Under the pieces are notes generated by a model that did no database searches, was not told the DNA's origin, and was given only the letters and a program-made list of their open reading frames with translations. A stretch of DNA of 64,000 bases from Paenibacillus plantarum (GTDB lineage Bacteria; Bacillota; Bacilli; Paenibacillales; NBRC-103111). Shown here piece by piece: positions 43,290 to 51,946 of the stretch; the first letter of the stretch is position 1, and every line of letters begins with the position of its first letter. The stretch is taken from assembly GCF_013141695.1 (NCBI RefSeq), contig NZ_WHNY01000075.1, positions 1 through 64,000 of the forward strand, given 5' to 3'. The position numbers and the translations under genes were made by a program.

Positions 43290-44243
43290 TTATAAATAAG
43301 GAGTCTGAGATAAGTCCATGATTTCGGCTTGTAATCCAGTCCGTAAATCGGTTTTCGGTTGATAACCGAGCAGTAATTGTGCCTTACTGATATCTGCCCA
43401 AGTATGTCGAGGCTCTCCAGAGGCCTTGCCAAGAAATTGCCTGTCTATTTTTCGGCCAAAAAGATCCTCAAGAATGGCGATACAATCAAGTACAGAAGCA
43501 CGTTCTTTGCCTCCGATATTGATGGTTTCGCCAATGATATTCGCTGCATGGGCTGTTGCTGCGATGGCTTCCACACAGTCGCCAACAAATGTAAAGTCGC
43601 GAGTTTGGAGTCCATCACCGTTGATCGGGATGGGCTTATTGTGCCGGATATGCTGGATAAAACGATGAAAAGCCATGTCAGGACGCTGTCTAGGACCGTA
43701 CACAGTGAAGAAGCGTAATACAACGATAGGTAGCTCATCTTTCGTAGCATAAACCTTACAGAGCTGCTCTCCAGTCAGTTTGGTGACCCCATATGGCGAG
43801 AGCGGCACCGTCGTAGCGGCCTCGTTCACTTGATTCGTTTTTTCGCCGTACACGGAGGATGTCGATGCATACACGATTTTACTGACGGGATAAGTACGAC
43901 AACCTTCGAGCAGTCTTTGCGTAGCTTCGATATTATTGGTGACGTAGGTTTTGAAATCCTCCCCCCAGCTAGAACGCACGCCAGGCATTCCGGCCAAGTG
44001 GTAGACAACATCTACCCCAGGAAGAATCTCCTCCCACTGAACATGTAATAAATCCTGGTTAATGAATGTGAATCGATCATGCACCAGTAAATAGCGCAGG
44101 TTATATTCCCTAACTGGGACAGGGGTTGGCGATTTCTGAACCAAAGCATCCAATCCAATGACTTCGTTGCGAGGATCCTGGAGAAGCTTTTCACACAGAT
44201 GCGATCCGATAAAGCCTGCTGCTCCTGTGACGAGTATTTTCAT
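43290..44243 (-). CDS. NAD-dependent sugar-nucleotide epimerase (UDP-glucose/UDP-glucuronate epimerase family)
   Basis: A 317-residue short-chain dehydrogenase/reductase of the extended type, with GGGAGG before the ATG. NAD site TGAAGFIG (6-13), catalytic Ser/Thr in YASTSSVYG, YxxxK in SPYGVTKLTGE, and the sugar-binding block RFFTVYGPRQRPDMAF. This last block is typical of UDP-glucuronate 4-epimerases and related enzymes. The gene sits 27 bp after a UDP-glucose dehydrogenase gene, which makes UDP-glucuronate, so conversion of UDP-glucuronate to UDP-galacturonate is a reasonable inference. A plain UDP-glucose 4-epimerase role cannot be excluded. It probably feeds exopolysaccharide or wall-polymer synthesis. 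Confidence 0.85.
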   Translation of the reverse strand: MKILVTGAAGFIGSHLCEKLLQDPRNEVIGLDALVQKSPTPVPVREYNLRYLLVHDRFTFINQDLLHVQWEEILPGVDVVYHLAGMPGVRSSWGEDFKTYVTNNIEATQRLLEGCRTYPVSKIVYASTSSVYGEKTNQVNEAATTVPLSPYGVTKLTGEQLCKVYATKDELPIVVLRFFTVYGPRQRPDMAFHRFIQHIRHNKPIPINGDGLQTRDFTFVGDCVEAIAATAHAANIIGETINIGGKERASVLDCIAILEDLFGRKIDRQFLGKASGEPRHTWADISKAQLLLGYQPKTDLRTGLQAEIMDLSQTPYL

Positions 44244-44270
44244 TCCATTTAACCTCCCATCTTAGAGCGA

Positions 44271-45563
44271 TTATCTATTTCCGATACCATAGTAAGCATA
44301 GCCTAGCTTGGTCATTTCTTGGCCGTTCAGTGTATTTCTTCCATCAAAAATATAATAATCTTTCATAAGCGCTCTTAACTGCAGCCAATCTGCCTCTCGA
44401 TAGTGTTTCCATTCCGAACAAAGGATGACTGCGTCGCACTGCTGCAATGTGATTTCAAGTGTTTCGAATTGTTGAACCATATCAGAGCTAAGAGCTTCAG
44501 GCAGCTTGGCAATGGGATCGTGTATTCGGAGGTTCACTTGTTTATGCTGTAATTGTTGAATGATAGATAGCGCGGGCGCTTCCCTTAAATCATCCGTATT
44601 CGGCTTAAAGGAAATGCCGAGAATCGCAATGGTTTTACCGCTGAATCCACCTATTTTTTGCTCCCATATGTTCAAAAAGTGTGATGACTGTGAGTTGTTG
44701 ACGGCAACAACTCGTTCAAGGATACTCAACTCAACTTGTTGCTCTTTCGCCGTATATAAGAGTGCCATGCTGTCTTTCGGGAAGCAAGATCCGCCATAAC
44801 CGATCCCAGCTTTTAGAAAATGAGGGCCTATCCGTTGGTCCAAGCCCATTCCTTTGGTGACATCAGTGACATTGACCTCCAACGATTCGCAGAGTCTTGC
44901 TAATTCATTGACATAGGAAATTTTAGTTGCCAAGAAAGCATTCGATGCATATTTGATCAATTCCGCTGTTCGAGGTTTGGTCACAAAAACAGGCGCTTTT
45001 ATGCTGTCATATAAGGATTGAATGACAATTGCGGCTTGCTCATTATCGCTTCCAATAATAATGCGATCCGGATTCAGTGAATCAAACAAGGCACTGCCTT
45101 CCCGAAGGAACTCGGGGTTAGATACAACATCGAAGGGGTGGGGATGGATTTGAGATTCTTTGACCCACTCGACTAATTTACGATTTGTGTCTATAGGAAC
45201 TGTGCTTTTCACAGTAATAATTTTATAGTCATCCATGAAGGTTCCAATACTTTGGGCGGCTCCTCGTACTGCCTGAAGATCAGCGCTTCCATCTTTATCC
45301 GAGGGTGTGCCAACACATATGAAAATGATGTCGTTCTGACGAATGCCCATCTCGGGAGAGGAAATGAAATTGATTTTACCAGATGCAATATGTTTTTGTA
45401 ATAACAGGTCTAGCCCTGGTTCATAAAAAGATAACTTACCTTGAGATAATGCCTCTACTTTTCTCGTATCTGTATCTAACCCTGTAACTTGCCATCCCAG
45501 TTCGGCAAATACTAAGCCAGTTGTAACGCCTACATACCCCATACCCATGATTAAGATATTCAT
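44271..45563 (-). CDS. ugd: UDP-glucose 6-dehydrogenase
   Basis: A 430-residue enzyme that oxidises UDP-glucose to UDP-glucuronate with two NAD+. N-terminal NAD site GMGYVGV (7-13), central catalytic Lys/Asn helix (AELIKYASNAFLATKISYVNE), active-site Cys260 in GYGGSCFPKD, and the C-terminal UDP-binding domain (GISFKPNTDDLREAPALSI). Length is normal for the family. It overlaps the upstream nucleotidyltransferase gene by four bases (ATGA), so the two are translationally coupled. Confidence 0.95.
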   Translation of the reverse strand: MNILIMGMGYVGVTTGLVFAELGWQVTGLDTDTRKVEALSQGKLSFYEPGLDLLLQKHIASGKINFISSPEMGIRQNDIIFICVGTPSDKDGSADLQAVRGAAQSIGTFMDDYKIITVKSTVPIDTNRKLVEWVKESQIHPHPFDVVSNPEFLREGSALFDSLNPDRIIIGSDNEQAAIVIQSLYDSIKAPVFVTKPRTAELIKYASNAFLATKISYVNELARLCESLEVNVTDVTKGMGLDQRIGPHFLKAGIGYGGSCFPKDSMALLYTAKEQQVELSILERVVAVNNSQSSHFLNIWEQKIGGFSGKTIAILGISFKPNTDDLREAPALSIIQQLQHKQVNLRIHDPIAKLPEALSSDMVQQFETLEITLQQCDAVILCSEWKHYREADWLQLRALMKDYYIFDGRNTLNGQEMTKLGYAYYGIGNR

Positions 45564-46543
45564 TTTCCTGACCCTCCGTCTTCTTGCACAAACACCGACT
45601 GTGGACTGATAATCGAGTTCGTCATTGGATAGTGGTTAGGATTAAGAATGGCGTACTCTAGCAAAATGCTGTTTTCTAATATACAACTTTCAAGTCTGAC
45701 ATTGGGTCCGATCGTCACGTAAGGTCCGATCACACAATTAATCAATTCAGCACTAGGGGCGATGCATACAGGTGGGATTATCGTAGTTCCTGGGTAATCT
45801 GTTGGAGTTGTTAACAAACCTTCTTCGTCTAACTGCTTCAACATCCACCTATTCGCTTCTAGCCACCCTTCCATAGTTCCAACATCGGAGAAATTCTTAT
45901 TTGTTGTTTGATAGGCAACCGAATATTGTTGATGAATCAGCCACTGAATAGCATCTGTAATTTCGTATTCGCCTCTGGCGGAGGGACTAATCGCATGCAC
46001 CGCTTTAAATATACTTGGTTTAAACGCATAACTCCCCAGAACCGCAAGATCTGACTTGGGTTCTGAAGGCTTTTCTTCCAGACCAATAATGCGATCTTTA
46101 TTCACTTCGGCAATTCCAAATTGCTTTGGATTCGTCACTTTTCTTAGAAGAATGGCTGCATCATGGTTCCCATGTGTAATGGCGTGACATAAGCCATGAA
46201 GATCTTGCGTAATCAAATTATCCCCAAGAAGCAGCAAGAAAGGTTCGTTGTCAATGAAAGATTCTGCCTGTTTCACAGCGTCTGAAATACCCAAAGGATT
46301 AATTTGAAAAATATATGTGATGTTTACATTCCACCTCTCGCCAGCACCTACTTCTTCCATAAACATGGCATGAAGGTTGGGCCGAATTACAATTCCGATC
46401 TCGTCGATGCCTAATTCCACTAGCTTTTCAATGCCGTAATGAATTAAGGGTTTATTCGCCACTGGAAGCAGACCTTTAGGTTTTATATTGGTAAAAGGTT
46501 GGAGTCTAGTACCATTGCCTGCACAGAGAATTAATCCTTTCAT
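45560..46543 (-). CDS. sugar-1-phosphate nucleotidyltransferase (RmlA-long type)
   Basis: A 327-residue protein with AAGGAGG upstream. The N-terminal transferase domain has the signature LCAGNGTRLQPFTNIKPKGLLPV and the metal block LLLGDNLI. The C-terminal part (about 245-310) is a left-handed beta-helix with short hexapeptide turns (APSAELINCVIGPYVTIGPNV), as in the long RmlA group. It joins a sugar-1-phosphate to a nucleotide; glucose-1-phosphate is likely because UDP-glucose dehydrogenase follows, but whether UTP or dTTP is used cannot be read from the sequence. It is the first gene of the three-gene sugar-nucleotide operon. Confidence 0.88.
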   Translation of the reverse strand: MKGLILCAGNGTRLQPFTNIKPKGLLPVANKPLIHYGIEKLVELGIDEIGIVIRPNLHAMFMEEVGAGERWNVNITYIFQINPLGISDAVKQAESFIDNEPFLLLLGDNLITQDLHGLCHAITHGNHDAAILLRKVTNPKQFGIAEVNKDRIIGLEEKPSEPKSDLAVLGSYAFKPSIFKAVHAISPSARGEYEITDAIQWLIHQQYSVAYQTTNKNFSDVGTMEGWLEANRWMLKQLDEEGLLTTPTDYPGTTIIPPVCIAPSAELINCVIGPYVTIGPNVRLESCILENSILLEYAILNPNHYPMTNSIISPQSVFVQEDGGSGK

Positions 46544-46780
46544 AAGCTTTTACCTCCTTGTCTATATGAAGACATTATTAATTTATGATGAAGAATTATG
46601 AAATGTAAGGGCTATTCACAGGGAAAATAAGCTGATATGTATACGTTCATGGAAAATGTCCTAGCGGACAAACATAATCCGCCAATCTACTCTATCAAGA
46701 GCCTAAGCATGAGGTAGGAAATATCATAGTATACAGGGAGACTTAAAAGTTTCTAATTTATGGCGAGGGGAATGATTTTT

Positions 46781-47164
46781 TTGGAAAGTTTAGAACAATT
46801 ACTCAGTTATTTAAAAGCACATCCTGAAGTAACAGAACTCTCATTGGAGTTTGAAAATGGTGACAAAAACAAGGTTGATTTAACAGAAATTAATGATTTA
46901 ATGAAAGACATCGCTTGGGCTGAAGTTGATGAAGTTGAGATTGAATTAGCAGACGGTTCCAAGATAGCGTTTGGTGCAGAAGATGACGAAGAAGACGAAG
47001 AAGACGAAGAAGATCAAGAAGATGAAGAAGATGAAGAAGACGAAGACGAAGAAGTAACAGCACCGGTTGTAAACGCTGAAGAAGAAGAAGAAGAAGAAGA
47101 AGAAGAAGAAGATGACGACGACGACGACGACGATGATGATGAGGAAGAAGAAGAAGAAGCATAA
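46781..47164 (+). CDS. hyperacidic protein with an Asp/Glu tail
   Basis: The protein is 127 residues from the TTG at 46781, which has GAGGGG ten bases upstream. An ATG at 46772 or 46760 is possible but badly spaced. Residues 1-65 form a small folded-looking domain (ESLEQLLSYLKAHPEVTELSLEFENGD...DGSKIAFG). The last 60 residues are almost only Asp and Glu, encoded by GAA/GAC/GAT runs that form a microsatellite. Function unknown. Such tails bind calcium or basic proteins; the neighbouring spore-coat kinase gene encodes an extremely basic tail, so an electrostatic partner is conceivable but unproven. Its length is likely to vary between strains by slippage. Confidence 0.7.
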   Translation: MESLEQLLSYLKAHPEVTELSLEFENGDKNKVDLTEINDLMKDIAWAEVDEVEIELADGSKIAFGAEDDEEDEEDEEDQEDEEDEEDEDEEVTAPVVNAEEEEEEEEEEEDDDDDDDDDDEEEEEEA

Positions 47165-47333
47165 GTAATCGTATTAAAGTTATCCAATAGACTAGGCAAG
47201 TAAGGAAACCTCTTACTCTTGCTATGGCTTCTGCTAGTTTTGCAGATGTACCATACTTGTAGAAAGGGGTTTTCCTGCACTTCGGTATCCGTAATTAGCC
47301 ATACTTGCTCTGAGACTCACTGCAAATAAAGTG

Positions 47334-47372
47334 GGCTGTCCCTAAGTAGAAGTGTCTACTTGTGGGACAGCC
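47334..47372. terminator. bidirectional hairpin between convergent genes
   Basis: Stem GGCTGTCCC / GGGACAGCC is continued by AAGTAGA / TCTACTT around a 4-base loop. It lies between the convergent acidic-protein and CotSA-like genes. Confidence 0.7.
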
Positions 47373-47405
47373 AGTTAAGTTAACTAGAAATCTGCAAATG
47401 TATAC

Positions 47406-48548
47406 TTATCGTTGTTCCCAGACGGCAAGAATTTCCTGAGCTACGCGTTCCCATGGGAAATATTGTTCTGCCAATCTTCGTCCGTTAAGTCCCATATGTC
47501 GTGCATGGTTCATATCAGACAACAAGGAATTAAGTTTCTGAGCATATTCGCTCGGATCTTCAGGGTTATCGACGAGTAATCCATTATTATTCTTAACAAT
47601 CTCTGGATTGCCACCTCGAGCTGTTGTAAGGAAGGGTAAGCCAGCGGCCATAGCTTCATAATGTACACGTGCTAACGGCTCCTGCCAAATAGATGTACAT
47701 ACAAAGACATCTCCTGCGCAGAACCAGCGGTGGACATCTTGCGCTTGAACATAGCCGGTTGTTATGACTGGCAGAGGTGAGCGCACGGCAAGTGCTCTGA
47801 CGTAAGCGACATAGTCACTGACCGAGTTATCGCTGAACCAGGCGCCACCGACAACAACGAGTACTGCATCAGAATGGTTGATTTGAGACATTGCTCGCAC
47901 CAACACATGAGGACCTTTATTACGAGTTAACCGCCCCACAAACAAAATGACTTTCTTATTGGAGAGGTTGTGTTCTGCTCTAAGGCTTTCACGAGCGTTC
48001 CTTGCCTGTTCGGATTCCAACCATGGAGCAAAGCGATTCAGGTCAACGCCGGAATATATCGGTTTTATTTTACCAGCTGCTTGTGGGTAGTAATCACAGA
48101 TTGCCGTTCCGATATACTGGCTAATCGTAATAATACGTTCCGTTTGTTCAATAACTTGAGTACCCTCGGTAAGGTTAATCTTAAAAGGATTGAACATATC
48201 ATTATGCATACTTAGAATAATCCGCGATGTAGGCGCAACTTCCCTAACAGGAAGGACTAGTAAAGGGCGGTTGAAAATTTGAATAATATCATAGTGTTCC
48301 GGCGTATGTTGTAGAAATTGGATAACCCCTGCAGCGTATGATTCAAGTAGACCATGTGATTCCACACGAACATAGTGGATACCATTCGTGACTTCATCGT
48401 TGGGCAAATCTGGGTCCGTTCTACCTAAAATGGTAATTCTGTGATGTTTACTTAGTAGCGAAGCCACACCGTCAATATAGGTTTGAATAGCTCCCCCTCG
48501 AATGTTGGGGACAGGCAGCTTTTCCGTACAAATCATCAGAATGTTCAC
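47406..48548 (-). CDS. cotSA: CotSA-like family 4 glycosyltransferase
   Basis: A 380-residue GT-B enzyme. N-terminal domain with the glycine-rich acceptor loop (EKLPVPNIRGGAIQTYIDG), and a C-terminal nucleotide-sugar domain with the EX7E motif (EPLARVHYEAMAAGLP) and FVGRLTRNKGPHVLV. The gene lies 19 bp downstream of a CotS-like gene, the same pairing as cotSA/cotS in Bacillus subtilis, where both proteins are in the spore coat. A role in glycosylating spore or surface material is therefore likely. The donor and acceptor are unknown. Confidence 0.85.
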   Translation of the reverse strand: MNILMICTEKLPVPNIRGGAIQTYIDGVASLLSKHHRITILGRTDPDLPNDEVTNGIHYVRVESHGLLESYAAGVIQFLQHTPEHYDIIQIFNRPLLVLPVREVAPTSRIILSMHNDMFNPFKINLTEGTQVIEQTERIITISQYIGTAICDYYPQAAGKIKPIYSGVDLNRFAPWLESEQARNARESLRAEHNLSNKKVILFVGRLTRNKGPHVLVRAMSQINHSDAVLVVVGGAWFSDNSVSDYVAYVRALAVRSPLPVITTGYVQAQDVHRWFCAGDVFVCTSIWQEPLARVHYEAMAAGLPFLTTARGGNPEIVKNNNGLLVDNPEDPSEYAQKLNSLLSDMNHARHMGLNGRRLAEQYFPWERVAQEILAVWEQR

Positions 48549-48567
48549 GAGTTAACAGCTTCCTTTC

Positions 48568-50238
48568 TCAGGCAGTCCTTTTTCTAGGGGGAATCTGCCT
48601 TTTATTCCACGGTGGAGGTACTTTCTTAGTTGTTCGAGGTTGTTGTATTTTTTTCATTGTTGGTTTCACTACACGTTTAATAGGCTTCTTAAGTCCTAGT
48701 TTACGTTTCATTGGTTTCTTCCGAGAACGAGATACAGGCTTCATTTTATTCTTTGCAAGCCATTTTTTGTAACTTTTGTATCCGTAAAAGACTTTAACAC
48801 CTGAGGAACGCTTCCATTTTGTGAGTCTTTTTAATTTTCTGCGTTTCAGATAACGAGTTTTCTTGATGATTCTAGTTTTTCTCATAGCGCGTCGCTTCCT
48901 TGGAACGCGAAGTTTAAATTGCTTTTGTCCGCGAGCAGGGAGTTGAATGAGTACTGGCATTGGAGGCACGGTAACAGCAGCGGGGTCTCCTGCATGAACG
49001 GGCTCTAGTACTGGCGTTTGTGGAAGAGCAGGCATTTCGGAATTAATAGGCGTTAGAATAGCTTCTGGAAGCACAAAAGACGGACGTTGAATAGACGGTT
49101 TGACGTATTCCGACGAGTAGTCTCCAGCCGGGTAATTAGCCTTATCTTTTTCAAGCTCCGTTAATGCTTGCCATTTACTTGCTTCAGTAGTCATCACTCT
49201 TTGAAGAATTGAAGCAAGCTCAGTGTCGAGGAATACTTGCGGATTAAATACGATTTCTTTGACATGCTTATAAAATTCATTAGGAAAAGCCATATCAATC
49301 CACAAGATTTCAAAGGTTTCTTGATCAAGAGGATTTGCTTTATGATAGGCTTCAATCATGCCCCGAATCCAAGTTAAATCCCACACACCCATATCATCCA
49401 TGGTGCTAGTAATTAATTTCCTTAGATCTCGAATCGGTAAATCGTAGGAAACACCGTCTAAATCGATCACCCAGATACCGCCGGGCCCCATTTGACCGTT
49501 CGACCATCCAAAATCTTGATGGGCAAGTCCCCAATGGGGTTCACCTTTTGCGGCCATCTGTTGGTAAGGGGAATTTTGGAAACGTTGATACATGTCGTTA
49601 GCTTGCTTCTTGAATTCTTCAATAACGGCAAGTAAGTCTGCGCTTGCTGCAGTGTCAGAGTAGGCGAGAGCGATATCCTGGAACCATCCAATTTTGGCAA
49701 TTATTTTTTCATAATATTTGCCCCATCCGTAGATGCGCGAGGATTTCTCCGAACCGCTAGGAGGGACATAGCCTTTGGAATTATTGTGGAATTCGCCTAA
49801 GCCAAAGCACAGCTGAGAAGCACCTTCCAAGTCGACTTTGGATACGGGCACTAGGGGTTCAATCCAGTCAGTAACAATCCAGAGTTTACCGCCTGCTTCA
49901 ACGTAGAAATTGCCTTCCCTCGTTGGGATGAAAGATGGAACTCGGTGACCTAAACCAGACATGTAGGATTGAGCTCCAACACTGAAAAGACTTCTTCTAG
50001 GTCGTCTGTGCAAACATTTAATACTGAGATTACCCTTACTTGTGCTGATTTTCCAAATAGCTCCACCTTTATCTGGCTTTGAAGTAATCAAGAGCATATC
50101 ATTGACTTGAAAATCATAATGTCCCATGACTTCTCGTGCCAGCATTTCTAACCCAGGAGGAACATACATGTTAGCTACGATTCCTGGCTCTAAGACGTCA
50201 TCGATCCAGGGAACGATTTGATAATTTTCCACCACCAT
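48568..50238 (-). CDS. CotS-family spore-coat kinase-like protein with a long basic tail
   Basis: A 556-residue protein from the ATG at 50238; GTG codons on either side are also possible because TGGAG is close. Residues about 30-370 form an aminoglycoside-phosphotransferase-like kinase fold with the catalytic loop LAHQDFGWSNGQ and metal Asp in WVIDLDG, as in CotS/YutH spore-coat proteins. After a Pro-rich linker (about 400-435), the last 120 residues are dominated by Lys and Arg (for example RVPRKRRAMRKTRIIKKTRY). This tail is far longer and more basic than in typical CotS and could bind DNA, polyphosphate or acidic coat components. It forms an operon with the CotSA-like gene. Confidence 0.82.
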   Translation of the reverse strand: MVVENYQIVPWIDDVLEPGIVANMYVPPGLEMLAREVMGHYDFQVNDMLLITSKPDKGGAIWKISTSKGNLSIKCLHRRPRRSLFSVGAQSYMSGLGHRVPSFIPTREGNFYVEAGGKLWIVTDWIEPLVPVSKVDLEGASQLCFGLGEFHNNSKGYVPPSGSEKSSRIYGWGKYYEKIIAKIGWFQDIALAYSDTAASADLLAVIEEFKKQANDMYQRFQNSPYQQMAAKGEPHWGLAHQDFGWSNGQMGPGGIWVIDLDGVSYDLPIRDLRKLITSTMDDMGVWDLTWIRGMIEAYHKANPLDQETFEILWIDMAFPNEFYKHVKEIVFNPQVFLDTELASILQRVMTTEASKWQALTELEKDKANYPAGDYSSEYVKPSIQRPSFVLPEAILTPINSEMPALPQTPVLEPVHAGDPAAVTVPPMPVLIQLPARGQKQFKLRVPRKRRAMRKTRIIKKTRYLKRRKLKRLTKWKRSSGVKVFYGYKSYKKWLAKNKMKPVSRSRKKPMKRKLGLKKPIKRVVKPTMKKIQQPRTTKKVPPPWNKRQIPPRKRTA

Positions 50239-50241
50239 CAC

Positions 50242-50571
50242 TCCATCACGTATTTTAAAGTGAATTGTACGTTCTAAAACACTTACTTCTGCAGCGAAAA
50301 TACGCTTGTGTCCACTACAGGTTTACCTTTTCATTGCTGTGAATACGAAAGTTCACCTCACATAAACCAGTTTAGGTTTATCTAATTCTATGCATATGTC
50401 ATTAGGTGAATGGTTGATATGTACAAGAGTGGAACTTCATGAAAAAGGATTAGACTTCTGTATACTTTTTACAGAAATAAGGAATTGACATGAAACCAAA
50501 TGGTTGTATATAATGAAAAACGAAACCAAATGGTTTCGCATAACGATATATGGGTGAAGAGGAGATTGGAA
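50242..50571. other. divergent 330-bp region carrying the DUF1761 promoter
   Basis: It separates the CotS-like gene (minus) from the DUF1761 gene (plus). The plus side contains the promoter with two operator palindromes (50485-50538). The minus side should hold a sporulation-type promoter for the coat genes, but I could not identify one with confidence. Confidence 0.5.
50485..50538 (+). promoter_or_regulatory. promoter with two palindromic operators for the DUF1761 gene
   Basis: TTGACA (50485-50490), an 18-bp spacer and TATAAT (50509-50514). The palindrome CGAAACCAAATGGTTTCG (50521-50538) covers the start-site region, and a second copy, GAAACCAAATGGTTG (50492-50506), lies between the -35 and -10. 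Both would block polymerase when bound, so a repressor of the ArsR or TetR type is expected. No such regulator gene is next to it in this window. Confidence 0.7.
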
Positions 50572-51018
50572 ATGTTACTTCAAGAAATTAATTATTGGGC
50601 CGTATTCGTTACGGGGATTTTATCGTTAGTGTTAGGTTTTCTTTGGATGGCTGTTATATGGGCCAAACCTTATCAGAGGGACATGTACGGCAAGGGAGAG
50701 CAAACCAATCTTAATGTGAGTAAAGCGGATAAAATCCAGTCTTTTGTGATTTATATTTTTGTATCTATCATAACATCCATTGCATTCGCAGTTTGTTTAG
50801 AGCTTTGGAAATCAGGTGGACAAGCATTTGGTTATGATGGCGATAGTCTGATGAATGCTTTTTGGTTCACTATGTTATTAGCAGCAGGTTACACGCTTCC
50901 GTTTACAGTGGGTAAAAAGGTGTGGCAGTTCAAAAGTTGGCTAGTCGTGGCTGTAGACACTTCTTATGAGATCGTTCGCTTTACGATGCTGTTGCTTGTA
51001 TTCTGGTTCTGGGTGTAA
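50572..51018 (+). CDS. DUF1761-type four-helix membrane protein
   Basis: A 148-residue protein from the ATG at 50572, which follows GAGGAG; the frame extends upstream through the promoter and is not used there. Four hydrophobic segments (about 8-28, 55-76, 90-110, 125-147) and the start EINYWAVFVTGILSLVLGFLWMAVIW fit the DUF1761 family of small membrane proteins of unknown role. Expression should be under a dedicated repressor given the two operators. Confidence 0.75.
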   Translation: MLLQEINYWAVFVTGILSLVLGFLWMAVIWAKPYQRDMYGKGEQTNLNVSKADKIQSFVIYIFVSIITSIAFAVCLELWKSGGQAFGYDGDSLMNAFWFTMLLAAGYTLPFTVGKKVWQFKSWLVVAVDTSYEIVRFTMLLLVFWFWV

Positions 51019-51134
51019 AAAAGTTAAGAACCTGAAGATACGCTAACTTCTTCTAAGCTTACGATAAGCCTCCGGATCCTATTTCAGGATATAGTTAGTG
51101 TGTAGATAAAATCACACTTTCAGGAGGGGCTAGG

Positions 51135-51878
51135 ATGAGTAAATTAACAAGTAAATTAACACAAGAAGAAGTCGCATTTTATAAAAAGAATGGGTATTTT
51201 CTTTATGAGAAGCAAGTATTCTCCCCAGAGAAATTAGCCGAATTAACGGAGCTGTTTGAAGATCAACTGAAGCAAAAAGGCAGCAAGCTCTCAGACGAGT
51301 TAGACACCCCGCATTTCCGTGAAGAGCGTCTATTACAGTTTCTTTTAGCTGATGAAGTATTGGATCTCGTTGAGCCTATTATCGGACCTAACATTGGTTT
51401 GTGGTCTTCTCATTTTATATGTAAGGATCCATTCATTGGACGAGCGACGCCATGGCATGAGGATTCTGCTTATTGGAAGGGCCGCGTTAGTAACTTCGAT
51501 AATATCATTACAATTTGGTTAGCCATCGATAATAGCACGAAGGAAAATGGCTGCATGCAAGTTATTCCAGGTACACACAGCAATGGGTTCTCTGAGTATG
51601 AAAAAGTAGATGGTGCCAAAAATCTCTTCGCTACGCAAATCAAAAATATGGACACATCGACTGCCGTTCATTTTGAACTGCAAAGAGGTCAATGTTCCTT
51701 GCATGATTCACGAATTATTCATGGTGCGGATCCGAACAAGAGTGAATTCCGTCGCTGCGGATATACGATGCGCTATTTCTCTACGGATACGAAGGTCTAC
51801 GCGGACAAAAATCCAAACTTCAAAGTATGGCTCGCTCGAGGTAAAGACTTAGCCGGAAATAGTTACGCGAATGTATAA
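51135..51878 (+). CDS. phytanoyl-CoA dioxygenase (PhyH) family Fe(II)/2-oxoglutarate enzyme
   Basis: A 247-residue protein with AGGAGG before the ATG. The double-stranded beta-helix fold has the iron ligands His108 and Asp110 (PWHEDSAYW) and His196 (SRIIHGAD), and the 2-oxoglutarate-binding Arg shortly after (FRRCGYTMRY). It should hydroxylate a small molecule using O2 and 2-oxoglutarate. The substrate is unknown; in Paenibacillus such genes often sit with AraC regulators and sugar genes. The AraC gene 69 bp downstream, on the same strand, is the likely regulator or co-transcribed partner. Confidence 0.88.
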   Translation: MSKLTSKLTQEEVAFYKKNGYFLYEKQVFSPEKLAELTELFEDQLKQKGSKLSDELDTPHFREERLLQFLLADEVLDLVEPIIGPNIGLWSSHFICKDPFIGRATPWHEDSAYWKGRVSNFDNIITIWLAIDNSTKENGCMQVIPGTHSNGFSEYEKVDGAKNLFATQIKNMDTSTAVHFELQRGQCSLHDSRIIHGADPNKSEFRRCGYTMRYFSTDTKVYADKNPNFKVWLARGKDLAGNSYANV

Positions 51879-51946
51879 TAGAAGGGATTAAGTATTCATT
51901 CATGGAAATCTTATGATAAACGAAATGCGGGATGAGGAGGACTTGG

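Noticed and set aside
47014-47280. poly-Ser frame opposite the acidic gene
   Set aside because: It is an artefact of the GAA/GAC repeat read on the other strand.
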